64,000 nucleotides of DNA. Origin: Sedimentisphaerales bacterium. Its GTDB lineage: Bacteria > Planctomycetota > Phycisphaerae > Sedimentisphaerales > SM23-30. The notes under the pieces were generated by a model that saw only the letters and a program-made list of their open reading frames with translations, was not told where the DNA came from and ran no database searches. This document shows positions 37,310 through 46,121 of this stretch, piece by piece. The stretch is from the NCBI GenBank assembly GCA_028281535.1, contig JANQJS010000019.1, positions 1 to 64,000 on the forward strand, given 5' to 3'. The number at the start of each line of letters is the position of its first letter. Positions within the stretch are counted from its first letter, which is position 1. Made by a program: the position numbers and the translations under genes.

Positions 37310-40009
37310 ATGGATACAAACCCACTATTTATGTCCGACAAGTCCTATCTAAAAACAATGAACCTCTTGCTCGTTTTGCTACTTAGCATTCCGTTTGGTT
37401 CTTTTGCACAAGCTTCAAAAAATGAAAGCAGCTCAACCATTTTGAATGTGGATTATGAAGCATTAATCTCCAAAGCTGATTTGCATTATACGCAGCAGGT
37501 GCGATCAAGCATGGAAGGACTTCCTGTAGGCAATGGTGTTATGGGGAGTCTTGTGTGGACAACGCCAAAGCAGCTTAAGATGCAAATCAATCGTGTTGAC
37601 GTTTATTGTGCCAACAGTAAAACGAATAGTTTTCCACGTGTCGATTCCGATTACTCGCATGGTTGCGGGTTTGTAGATATCGAGTTCGCAGATTATGGTC
37701 CCGATGCCTTTCCCGCTGACAACACACAACAGCATTTGTCAGTCTATAACGGTGTCGTTACGGTGACAGGAAATGATGTGAAGGCAGAAGTTTTTGCCTG
37801 GCAGGATGGCGATGTGATGGCCGTTCGAGTTACTGACAATCGTCAGGATCCTGATAGCATAAAAGTTACCTTAAGAGCACTGCGGCCGGTCACCTATCGG
37901 CTTAAAAATCATTATGCCTTTAGCCGTGTTTCAACGCAAAATAATCAAATCCTATTACGTCAGCAGTTTACTGAAGGAGAAGATTCACCAGACCGAACGG
38001 CCATGTTTCCACAGCCGGAAATAACGGATATCGAAGATCGCATCTATTATTGTGGTTCATCTGTTGCGATAGGGCTTCTGGGACGAGACGGTCAGGTCAA
38101 GCAGCTTAACGATGGGGCGATTCAATTGGCGGCACAACCTGGCAAAGGAAGCTTTATGATATTGATTGCCAGTGCTGCGACGTTTGATATTAAGCAGGAT
38201 ATAAATGTCACCGCTCTTGGACAACTAAAGAGAGCTTCTGATTTGGGAGAGTCAAAGTTGATGACATCAACGAAAGATTATTGGCACAAATTCTGGTCGA
38301 GCTCGTTTGTCTCTCTTGAAAGTGATGACGATATAGCCGAATATATTGAGAAGCATTATACCTATTACCTTTACGCGATGGCGTCTTGTTCACGGGGTCA
38401 GTATCCACCTCGATACAGTGGTATGTTATGGAATACTGAAGGTGATGTGCGGCGATGGGGATCCATGAAGTGGATGTATAACCTGTTTTGTTATTATAAC
38501 AATGTTCTGTTAGCCGCGAATAAAATTGATCTGACAGAACCGCCCGTCAAGATGTTTGCGAAGAATTATGATGCCATGGCACTGGCATCACGTCAACAAT
38601 GGGGAAGTAAAGGTATATATATTCAGGAAACGACATGGTTTGATGGTCCTCCTCGATTGCCGGAAGATATTGCCGAGGAAATGAGAGACCTATACCTTGT
38701 GCGTAAACCATGGTCTGAAGTGTCGGACGAATTTATGAAGTATGCTGCATCAAAAAATGCATTTGATAGTCGATGGTGCTGGAAGAACTTTGATGTTGAA
38801 AGGTGGATAAACGGCCACTATCACTGGGAAGCCAGGGAGTCGTCACCCTATAGTTATGTGCTTCATTTATTTGCCCCGGGCGCGAAGATCGCGTACTTCC
38901 ATTGGCAGCGATATGATTACACGCAGGATAAGCAATGGCTCCGCGAGTTCGGCTATCCTGTTATTAAAGGGGTTGCGGAATTTTATCGCAATTATCCCAA
39001 TGTTAAAAAAGAAGATGATGGAAAATATCATATTCATGGCGTCAATAATTGGGAATCAACATGGGGTGCATCAGATACTATCGAAGAGCTGAGCGCGATG
39101 CGTGCCGTAACAGAAACGGCCCTCCGTGCGTCAGAGACGCTCGATGTGGATCATGACATGCGTCCGATTTGGCAGGAGTTTCTCGATAATATGACGCCGC
39201 TTCCGACACATACAGAAGAATCGAAGCAAGACAAGATCCGTTACTGGGTCAACACCAAGCATCAATCCCTTGGAAGGCAAAGTACGAATCGACGAGCCAC
39301 AACACCCAGTACCTATTATGATCTGTTTACATTAGAAACTACGAATCCTGAGATGGTTGAGCTTGCCAGGAATTCTTATATCCCGTTTTCAAAACGTGGA
39401 ACCGAAGAACCCAGGGTTAGCGAGTTGTCCAAGGCAACCATCACGACGGCGACCATGGGAGATGCCGAAGGCATCAAAGCCTTAATTCCCGCACAGATTC
39501 GCTATGGTGGCCTTGAAGAAGGCTATCCAGATATGGAGCAAAATTGGGCTCGGTGGCGAGGCCCGCTGAGAAATCGGATGAGCCTGATGGAAGGCTACCA
39601 GGGAATGGGCCTGCAACGGATCGGTAATTGTATGAATGGGCTTGTTCTTTCGTTATGCAGAGCTGCCCCGCCAAGTCCTGCAGGGCAGACGGTGATCCAT
39701 GTATTTCCCGCATGGCCAAAAGACTGGAATGCGCAATATACACTGTTAGCTCGCGGCAATTTCCTGGTGACAGCATCCATGCAGGATGGGATCATAGAAT
39801 TTGTGGAGATCAAATCACAATCCGGTGGTGAATGCAGACTGCGTAATCCCTGGGGTGAAAATGCTGAGGTTACGATCTACAAAGACAGTAAAAAATGGAA
39901 AAAGATGAAAGGGTCTTTGCTGAGTTTCGATACAAAAATAGGTGAGTCTTTTGTCATTGTTCATAGGAAGTCACCCGATGAATATAAGCAGACTGTTTTA
40001 GGGATGTAG
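37310..40009 (+). CDS. Exported GH95-like glycoside hydrolase
   Basis: Start at ATG 37310 behind GGAG; ATG 37295 gives a poorer start site. About 899 residues with signal peptide (LLLVLLLSIPFGSFAQA). The N-terminal beta domain has GLPVGNGVMGSLVW, the pattern by which GH95-type (alpha-L-fucosidase/galactosidase) and DUF5703-type proteins begin. A long alpha-helical middle (GMLWNTEGDVRRWGSMKWMYN, GVNNWESTWGASDTIEEL) fits an (alpha/alpha)6 catalytic barrel, followed by a short beta C-terminus. The enzyme should act on cell-wall or algal oligosaccharides outside the cytoplasm. Family assignment is by overall pattern, so the linkage is not certain. Confidence 0.65.
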   Translation: MDTNPLFMSDKSYLKTMNLLLVLLLSIPFGSFAQASKNESSSTILNVDYEALISKADLHYTQQVRSSMEGLPVGNGVMGSLVWTTPKQLKMQINRVDVYCANSKTNSFPRVDSDYSHGCGFVDIEFADYGPDAFPADNTQQHLSVYNGVVTVTGNDVKAEVFAWQDGDVMAVRVTDNRQDPDSIKVTLRALRPVTYRLKNHYAFSRVSTQNNQILLRQQFTEGEDSPDRTAMFPQPEITDIEDRIYYCGSSVAIGLLGRDGQVKQLNDGAIQLAAQPGKGSFMILIASAATFDIKQDINVTALGQLKRASDLGESKLMTSTKDYWHKFWSSSFVSLESDDDIAEYIEKHYTYYLYAMASCSRGQYPPRYSGMLWNTEGDVRRWGSMKWMYNLFCYYNNVLLAANKIDLTEPPVKMFAKNYDAMALASRQQWGSKGIYIQETTWFDGPPRLPEDIAEEMRDLYLVRKPWSEVSDEFMKYAASKNAFDSRWCWKNFDVERWINGHYHWEARESSPYSYVLHLFAPGAKIAYFHWQRYDYTQDKQWLREFGYPVIKGVAEFYRNYPNVKKEDDGKYHIHGVNNWESTWGASDTIEELSAMRAVTETALRASETLDVDHDMRPIWQEFLDNMTPLPTHTEESKQDKIRYWVNTKHQSLGRQSTNRRATTPSTYYDLFTLETTNPEMVELARNSYIPFSKRGTEEPRVSELSKATITTATMGDAEGIKALIPAQIRYGGLEEGYPDMEQNWARWRGPLRNRMSLMEGYQGMGLQRIGNCMNGLVLSLCRAAPPSPAGQTVIHVFPAWPKDWNAQYTLLARGNFLVTASMQDGIIEFVEIKSQSGGECRLRNPWGENAEVTIYKDSKKWKKMKGSLLSFDTKIGESFVIVHRKSPDEYKQTVLGM

Positions 40010-40045
40010 CGAGCCGGTTGAGCTGTCTATCCTTTTATTACCACT

Positions 40046-40846
40046 ATGATGATGAAGTGTATATCATTACTAATCGCCTTTTTGTCTATGGTAGGCTGCA
40101 AATCACTGCCGCAAGCAAATTTCGCTCCAAGTCAGCCTTCTGTCGCGATAGTGACATACAACATTAACTGGGGGAGTCCAAATCCTGAGCAGGTTGCTGA
40201 ATTTCTACAAGCGGCCAATGCGGATATTGTCTGTCTGCAAGAAACGCATAGACAATGGGAAGTCTTTCTTCAGGATCGACTTTCAAAAATCTATCCTTAC
40301 TGCTCATTCCATTCCTCGCGCGGAGCTGGGGGAATAGCGTTCATGTCAAAATATCCATTGAACAATATACGACTTTTGAAAGCCCAGGCCGGCTGGTTCC
40401 CGGCTCTTATTGCTGACGTAGTAACACCGATTGGATCACTGCAGATTCTCAATGTGCACTTGAGGCCTCCACTAAATGATCAAGCTTCAGCAACTGTTTC
40501 TGCTTACTACGAAAGTTCAAACATCCACCAAAAGGAGCTCGCCTATTTTCTTCAGTCAGCAGATTTAAATGCTCCTTTAATCATTGCTGGCGACTTCAAC
40601 GAGAATGAGCGTCGCAAAGCTATTCAAGGCCTTCTCGCAGAAGGGTTCACAGATGCTCTTTCACTATTTGATACGAAATCGCAGACTTGGACATGGAAAG
40701 TACTCCCAGGACTCACACTCAAGAACAGGTACGATCATATTCTTTTCAACCAGCATTTGCACTGCACAGGTGCGAAGGTGGTCGATGTTAAAGCAAGTGA
40801 CCATCGTCCTGTGCATGCTGTTTTGGTGAATAACAAAGTGCAATAA
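40046..40846 (+). CDS. Exported endonuclease/exonuclease/phosphatase (EEP) family lipoprotein
   Basis: 266 residues with lipoprotein signal (FLSMVGCKSLP). The EEP fold is marked by TYNINW, VCLQETH, IAGDFNEN, RYDHILFN and SDHRPVHAV, which hold the metal-binding Glu, Asp and His residues. Substrate unknown: this family includes phosphodiesterases, nucleases and sphingomyelinases. Lies 36 bp after the GH95-like gene and ends 13 bp before the remnant of a HAF-repeat gene on the other strand. Confidence 0.88.
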   Translation: MMMKCISLLIAFLSMVGCKSLPQANFAPSQPSVAIVTYNINWGSPNPEQVAEFLQAANADIVCLQETHRQWEVFLQDRLSKIYPYCSFHSSRGAGGIAFMSKYPLNNIRLLKAQAGWFPALIADVVTPIGSLQILNVHLRPPLNDQASATVSAYYESSNIHQKELAYFLQSADLNAPLIIAGDFNENERRKAIQGLLAEGFTDALSLFDTKSQTWTWKVLPGLTLKNRYDHILFNQHLHCTGAKVVDVKASDHRPVHAVLVNNKVQ

Positions 40847-41818
40847 AGCGGAGATGAAATCAACTCATTTAAGTCTCGCATGCCATTAAAATTATCCCAG
40901 ATAAAAGCATGCCTGCCTTGGGCCGTCTCACTTTCGCCCACGATGATAGAGGATTTGTTGATATCTAAGGCAAGGGCAGATACCGCTCCACCTGGTAGGT
41001 CACCCAAATCCAGAATTTGCAAACTTGAATTCCATATGACAGCATGCTTGCCATCTGCCCCGTGACTGGCACCAACGATTTGCTTTTGGTCATTAATGCG
41101 AAGTGCTTCGCTTCTCTCATCACCGCCAGGTAGTTCGCTGAGTTCTATGAGTCCACTATTAGGATCCCAATAGAAACCGCGCCGGCCACCAGTGGTTGTA
41201 CTTTCGCCAACGACTTGCTCATGATTGTTAATACCACTGGCAAAACTCGTATTCGTCCCACCTGGTAAATCGTCAATCGTGCCAATGTAAATGATACTAC
41301 TATTTGGGTCATTCGGATCTTGGGGGATATTCGTATCCCACACAACGGCCTCTATATCCGTAGCACCAATACTTCCACCAGCGATTAAACCATGATTGTT
41401 GATACCGATACCATAGGCCAAATTCAGCGGGACCATTTGATAAAACATTCAAGAATGTAACACCAGAGTTCGGATCATAAATAAAGGGTCGGATGATACT
41501 ATTTGGATCTGCTACATAACCTGTGATCTGGCCATGGTTATTGATATCGTAGGCGAAACTATTTTGACCAGCGCCCAAAAGAGGATCCAAATTGACCAAA
41601 CCGTTGGCGTGATCCCAAATAAAAGCAATGGAACCATTCCCTTCTATTGTTTCTCCGCCCACAACTTGCCCAGCATTATTTATTTTATAGGCACGACTAT
41701 CATTTGAATTTTCTGTCAAAATCCCAATGCGCGTCATGAGATATTTTGGTTGAGAAAAACCAATGATAGGATTAATAAGAATGGCCAAAAGAGTGAATAA
41801 GGGGTACGCTTTCAACAT
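40735..41818 (-). pseudogene. HAF-repeat exported protein, frameshifted and truncated
   Basis: Two minus-strand frames belong to one ancestral protein. The first (41818-41309) has a signal peptide and HAF repeats (YKINNAGQVVGGE, YDINNHGQITGYV). The second (41448-40735) continues with GINNHGLIAGGS, GINNHEQVVGES, RINDQKQIVGAS and HAFIWDNFNGMRDLNELI. The repeat register changes near 41410-41420, where a single extra base in GAATTTGGCC breaks the frame; removing it gives AEFAYGIGINNHG. After DLNELI (about 40859) homology stops and the frame runs through the end of the EEP gene on the opposite strand, so the 3' part is lost. A sequencing error for the frameshift cannot be excluded. Confidence 0.7.
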
Positions 41819-41966
41819 TTTCCTTCGTTCCTTTATCTTTATAGAGATTGCTCACACTTCAATTTAGCATTGATTATAGCTTGCTAGATTTTTTGCTACA
41901 ATATCATATTTTAGGCTAATTATAGACCTGTTTACAGTACATACCTGATCCTTTTGATCTCCTCGA

Positions 41967-41972
41967 TATAAT
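41967..41972 (+). promoter_or_regulatory. Possible -10 box for mnmE
   Basis: TATAAT about 75 bp before ATG 42042. A -35 (CTGATC) with 16-bp spacing is only weakly matched. Confidence 0.35.
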
Positions 41973-42041
41973 AGAAATCTTCAGGTCGTGTATTTTAATA
42001 TTCCCATCGCTTCATCATCTGTTTTTTCGTACAATATCTCT

Positions 42042-43448
42042 ATGCAGGATATGATATTACCTCCAGACGATACAATTGTTGCTATTAGTAGTGGCGACGG
42101 CACAGCCTATCATGGTATTGTGCGATTGAGCGGCCCGCAAGCTTACAGCTATTGTCAAAAAATCTTTCAAGCTGATGATGGCAGTAATGATTTTCAGTCG
42201 CTTACCTGGGAGCGGCGTATAGGGCAGTGTTTTCTGGATGAGGATGTTGTTGTGACTGCTCAGGTCTATTTTTTTAAATCACCTCGTAGCTATACAACTC
42301 AGGATATGGTTGAATTTCATTTGCCTGGTTCGCCAGCACTGTTGAAAATGGTGCTTCGTCAATTTTTAAATCTCGGGGCAAGAATGGCTGGGCCCGGCGA
42401 GTTTACTGCACGTGCTTTTTATAATAACCGAATCGATTTAACACAAGCTGAAGCAGTAGCGCAAATGATCAATGCCAGAAGTGATGATCAACTTCGTGCA
42501 GCGGGGCGTTTATTAGAAGGTAAGCTCTTAAAAAATTGCAAATCCCTATCCAAGAGAATCGCGCATCTTTTAGCGTTGGTAGAAGCAGATATTGATTTTA
42601 GTGACGAAGATATCGAAATAGCAAATCATCATCAACTCACCACAGAACTCAATAGTATTGTCCAGGAAATTAAATCGCTAATAGATAATAGTGTCAGTTG
42701 GCAGCAATTAGATCATTTGCCCCAAGTGGTTCTGGCTGGCTTGGCCAATGCCGGCAAGAGTACTTTAGCCAATTCTCTGTTGAAGATGGATCGAGCGATT
42801 ACAAGTAGTATTGCTGGGACAACTCGCGATTTAGTGACGGCTCCATTGGCCCTTGCGCAAGGGGAGTGCATGTTGGTTGACACCGCTGGGTTGGGAGAGG
42901 TCGAAGATCCGCTAGGGGCTCAAGCCCAGGAGCTAAGTTTGCAAGCGGTTAAATTTTGTGACCTTCTCTTGTTCGTGATAGATGCTTCAAAAGATGGTTG
43001 GAAGCAAGAGATCAATTTATTGAATGAGTTGCAAGGTGTCGCCCCGACTTTGATCATTGCGAATAAAATGGACCTGGTCACAGCAAGTACTCAAGGGCAA
43101 TTGGAATCTATTGCTAAAGAATTTTCTGGTGAGCTGTTTGCAATTAGTGCCAAACATGACGACAACTTGTCCCAACTCAAAAGGCACATCGAAGATAAGC
43201 TTCAGGAAGTTCCGGGCTGCTCAAGTGAGTCGATTGCTTTGACATCACGTCAGCGGCAATCGCTTGAAGATGGTTTGGCTCGATGTCAGGCGGCACTGGA
43301 TATGATTTCGTCAAACTCAGGATTCCAAACCGAATTTTTTGCCCTGGAATTAAGAGAGAGCCTGGATTATTTGGGCGGGATCAGTGGCAAGGTAACATCC
43401 AATGATGTCTTGGGCATTATCTTCAGCGAGTTTTGCATCGGTAAGTAG
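42042..43448 (+). CDS. mnmE: tRNA modification GTPase MnmE
   Basis: Full-length about 468 residues from ATG 42042 (MQDMILPPDDTIVAISS). The family start NDTIVAIA-like sequence supports this start or ATG 42051, while the longer frame from 41988 has no conserved residues. N-terminal folate-binding domain with GPGEFTARAFYNNRIDLTQA, GTPase domain with G1 GLANAGKST, G2 SIAGTTRD, G3 DTAGLGE and G4 NKMD, and the conserved ending FCIGK whose cysteine is needed for activity. With MnmG it makes the 5-carboxymethylaminomethyl group on wobble U34. Confidence 0.97.
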   Translation: MQDMILPPDDTIVAISSGDGTAYHGIVRLSGPQAYSYCQKIFQADDGSNDFQSLTWERRIGQCFLDEDVVVTAQVYFFKSPRSYTTQDMVEFHLPGSPALLKMVLRQFLNLGARMAGPGEFTARAFYNNRIDLTQAEAVAQMINARSDDQLRAAGRLLEGKLLKNCKSLSKRIAHLLALVEADIDFSDEDIEIANHHQLTTELNSIVQEIKSLIDNSVSWQQLDHLPQVVLAGLANAGKSTLANSLLKMDRAITSSIAGTTRDLVTAPLALAQGECMLVDTAGLGEVEDPLGAQAQELSLQAVKFCDLLLFVIDASKDGWKQEINLLNELQGVAPTLIIANKMDLVTASTQGQLESIAKEFSGELFAISAKHDDNLSQLKRHIEDKLQEVPGCSSESIALTSRQRQSLEDGLARCQAALDMISSNSGFQTEFFALELRESLDYLGGISGKVTSNDVLGIIFSEFCIGK

Positions 43449-43808
43449 GGGGTGATCAAGTCTGAATTTCTCCAAAATCTGAGTCGTAATTGACGCAAAA
43501 TCTAAGGTTGGAATAACCATGCTTTAAATGGTTTATTTTAATATGTTTATAATTGTTAACTTGGGAACTTTCTTTGACTTGGGTGGCTTGTAGGGATTGT
43601 GAGGTCTCGTCGGACTGTATGAATTTTGCACTTTTTTGCTTGCTTATATGGCATTTTGGGATATACTTATATTTGAGAGAACTTATTAGAAGAGAACATT
43701 TTCCTCCTCCTTTTGAGCGAGAGAGAGAGAGAGCCACACAGTCCTTTTTCTCTCGCTTTGTTTTTATCTTTCAAAACCAAGAGAATTTTCGATCTTCTGT
43801 TTAATATA
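43449..43808. other. 360-bp intergenic region with GA tract
   Basis: No coding character. A (GA) microsatellite runs at about 43719-43732. AGCGAGAGA (43716-43724) pairs with TCTCTCGCT (43749-43757) and is followed by TTGTTTTT, so this stem may act as a late terminator for mnmE; it may also be a simple-sequence artefact. Confidence 0.35.
43716..43765 (+). terminator. Possible terminator downstream of mnmE
   Basis: 9-bp stem AGCGAGAGA/TCTCTCGCT with a 24-nt loop followed by a T-rich tail. The stem lies in a GA repeat, and the 268-bp distance from the mnmE stop is long. Confidence 0.3.
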
Positions 43809-44156
43809 TTATTTAGGGTAACTAGCTGTGACGCTGGTACTTATCCCACCTCGAGCCGTAAAACTTCCCGTCACTTTCATCCATCTGGGCTGGCTAGCCT
43901 TTATGAAATCGTCAAGTAATTCATTGGTGAGATATTCGTAGAAAATCCCCTTATTCCGATAGGATTGCATATAGTATTTCAGAGCTTTGAGTTCCAGACA
44001 GACCTTGTCAGGGCAATAAGTGATTGTGATGGTGCCGAAGTCAGGCTGACCCGTTTTAGGGCAAACACTGGTGAATTCCGGGCAATCAATTTTAATTTCG
44101 TAATCCCTTTGTGGAGCAGGATTTTCAAATGTTTCCAGGGGTGGTTTTTCAGCCAT
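43809..44156 (-). CDS. queF: NADPH-dependent 7-cyano-7-deazaguanine reductase
   Basis: Reduces the nitrile preQ0 to the amine preQ1 in queuosine synthesis. 115 residues, the short type I form. Catalytic Cys32 and nearby Asp39 in [13 protein letters not shown] are present, as is [20 protein letters not shown], the substrate-binding signature. Transcribed divergently from queC, with a 71-bp shared leader. No preQ1 riboswitch was recognised there. Confidence 0.95.
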   Translation of the reverse strand: MAEKPPLETFENPAPQRDYEIKIDCPEFTSVCPKTGQPDFGTITITYCPDKVCLELKALKYYMQSYRNKGIFYEYLTNELLDDFIKASQPRWMKVTGSFTARGGISTSVTASYPK

Positions 44157-44227
44157 CTCTTGTGATTTCTTTCTTTAGGGTGTATATAGTTTCTTTTGAG
44201 AAAACATCTTACACGCAAGGACAATGA

Positions 44228-44920
44228 ATGACAAGTGAATCACCAAAAAAGGCCGTGATATTGCTCAGTGGCGGGTTAGATTCCTATACGACTGCCGCGA
44301 TTGCTCAGTCGCAGGGGTTTGACTGTTATGGGCTCACGATTGGCTATGGCCAGCGGCACAATATTGAATTGGATTGTGCAAATAAGGTCGCTGCCAGGCT
44401 GGACCTGCAAGATCACAAGACGATTAAACTCGATTTGAGGCTATTTGGCGGCTCAGCTCTGACAGATGAGATTGATGTGCCAGATTTTGAGGATCATTCT
44501 GAGGCTGAAATTCCAGTGACCTATGTTCCGGCACGCAATACCATTATGCTATCCCTAGCACTCGGTTGGGCAGAAGTTCTTGAGGCATTTGACATTTTCA
44601 TTGGTGCAAATGCCGTCGATTACAGCGGCTATCCTGATTGTCGTCCGGCTTTTATCCAGGCATTTGAGTCCTTGTCTAATCTAGCGACCAAAGCTGGTGT
44701 AGAGGGATCGAAATTTACCATCCATACGCCGTTGATTGATCTGACCAAAGCTGAAATTATCCAAAAAGGGCTCGATTTAGGCGTGGATTATTCGCTAACC
44801 CATAGTTGCTATAATCCAGATAAAAACGGCGTGGCCTGTGGGCATTGCGATTCCTGTATCTTGCGGCTAAAAGGATTTGAGCAGGCGGGCGTGAGTGATC
44901 CAATTACTTATGCGGCGTGA
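44228..44920 (+). CDS. queC: 7-cyano-7-deazaguanine synthase
   Basis: ATP-dependent enzyme that converts 7-carboxy-7-deazaguanine to preQ0. PP-loop SGGLDSYTT near the N-terminus, the conserved [18 protein letters not shown], and four zinc cysteines (194, 204, 207, 210) in [17 protein letters not shown]. 230 residues is full length. Followed after 20 bp by queE. Confidence 0.96.
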   Translation: MTSESPKKAVILLSGGLDSYTTAAIAQSQGFDCYGLTIGYGQRHNIELDCANKVAARLDLQDHKTIKLDLRLFGGSALTDEIDVPDFEDHSEAEIPVTYVPARNTIMLSLALGWAEVLEAFDIFIGANAVDYSGYPDCRPAFIQAFESLSNLATKAGVEGSKFTIHTPLIDLTKAEIIQKGLDLGVDYSLTHSCYNPDKNGVACGHCDSCILRLKGFEQAGVSDPITYAA

Positions 44921-44940
44921 GTTGTTAATAAGGTGATCTA

Positions 44941-45627
44941 TTGAGAGTAAATGAAATATTCTATTCGATTCAAGGTGAAGGTCGTCTGGCAGGCCAAAGC
45001 AGTGTTTTTGTCCGTTTAGCCGGGTGCCCCTTGCGATGCGTTTGGTGTGATACGCCTTATGCTTTAAAATCAACGGATGGTGAAAACCGATCGCTAGATT
45101 CCGTGCTTGAAGAGGTCAAGCGGTACCCATGCAAAAATGTTGTGGTTACTGGTGGTGATCCCATTATCGCTAAGGAATTACCCGAGTTAATGCAATCGCT
45201 GAAAGATTTAGGTAAGCATACGACCATCGAAACGTCAGCGATTCAGTTTCGTGATGTCTCGTGTGATTTGATGAGCATGAGTCCCAAATTATCGCATTCG
45301 ACGCCATGGGAAGGGGAGCACAGTTCGTTTGCTGAGTCTCACGAGAAAAACCGACTTAATGTCGAAGCGATTCAGAAATTTATCGATCAATATGATTACC
45401 AATTAAAATTTGTTGTGCAGCAAGAAGCAGATTTATCGGAAATTGATGATTTACTTTCGCAGTTGAACGATGTTGATCCCAATAAAGTTCTTTTGATGCC
45501 GGAAGGCCGTTCTCGTCAGGAATTGCATGAGCGAAGTGATTGGATGATTAAAGTTTGTCTTGAGCGTGGTTTTCGTTTTAGTTCAAGGCTTCATATCGAT
45601 CTTTGGGGAAATAAGCCGGGTAGGTAA
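44941..45627 (+). CDS. queE: 7-carboxy-7-deazaguanine synthase
   Basis: Radical-SAM enzyme making CDG from carboxytetrahydropterin. Cluster motif C29xxxC33xxC36 in AGCPLRCVWCDTPYA, preceded by YSIQGEGRLAGQSSVFVRL, and VVTGGDP for SAM binding. Starts at TTG 44941 behind AAGGTGA. With queC and queF it covers the middle of the pathway; queD and tgt are not in the window. Confidence 0.94.
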   Translation: MRVNEIFYSIQGEGRLAGQSSVFVRLAGCPLRCVWCDTPYALKSTDGENRSLDSVLEEVKRYPCKNVVVTGGDPIIAKELPELMQSLKDLGKHTTIETSAIQFRDVSCDLMSMSPKLSHSTPWEGEHSSFAESHEKNRLNVEAIQKFIDQYDYQLKFVVQQEADLSEIDDLLSQLNDVDPNKVLLMPEGRSRQELHERSDWMIKVCLERGFRFSSRLHIDLWGNKPGR

Positions 45628-45649
45628 TATGTTTTTGAAATCTGTGCGC

Positions 45650-45689
45650 AAAAAAAGGGCCGCTCGATATTTACCCATACAGAGCGACC
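45650..45689 (-). terminator. Rho-independent terminator facing left
   Basis: On the minus strand GGTCGCTC pairs with GAGCGGCC (one mismatch; plus-strand positions 45658-45665 and 45682-45689), followed by a run of seven T (plus-strand A 45650-45656). It faces away from pabB and toward the end of queE, so it does not terminate any annotated gene. Confidence 0.7.
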
Positions 45690-45766
45690 TCACTCCACTT
45701 ACCCTTCATTACTTAGCTTAAATTATCACAAAGAACTTTTCTTAAACTCGATTTTCATCGATCCGC
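45650..45766 (-). ncRNA. Candidate small RNA, unknown class
   Basis: A minus-strand -10-like TATAGT (45777-45772) is followed by a short stem TCGAT-GAAA-ATCGA (45748-45761, GAAA loop) and, about 100 bp on, by the left-facing terminator. Together they would give an RNA of about 115 nt. A 15-codon reading frame (GTG near 45771, ending SSL) overlaps the 5' part, so a leader peptide is another reading. No homology evidence. Confidence 0.35.
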
Positions 45767-46121
45767 GCAACACTATACTCCAAAATACTCCGCTGAAAAA
45801 TGAACACGTTTAAGAATTAAGCAATAATTTAGAACAACAAAGAGACTCAAAAACTTGATTCATTAATATTACACTAATATTACATAAGTCGTCAATAGGT
45901 GAAATCCAAAAAAACCAAAAAACTTCCACTAAATATCCAGAACGTTTTATTTCTAAGAACTTAGAACGCAAAAAAATTGAGCGTTATTTTGCTTATAAAA
46001 GCAGGGGTAAAATGAAAGGTAATATGGTATTATATGCGACGAAGGCTTATTTTTTCTAAGTTATTAATATATAGACACTAACTATTTACAAGTAAAATAT
46101 AGTAAGTATACATACTAAATA

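Larger units (their letters stand above)
45628..46121. other. 494-bp AT-rich intergenic region
   Basis: Holds a minus-strand hairpin with T-run and a possible small RNA near 45650-45777 (separate entries). The rest up to pabB is AT-rich with no ORF. No ribosome-binding site is obvious before pabB. Confidence 0.4.
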
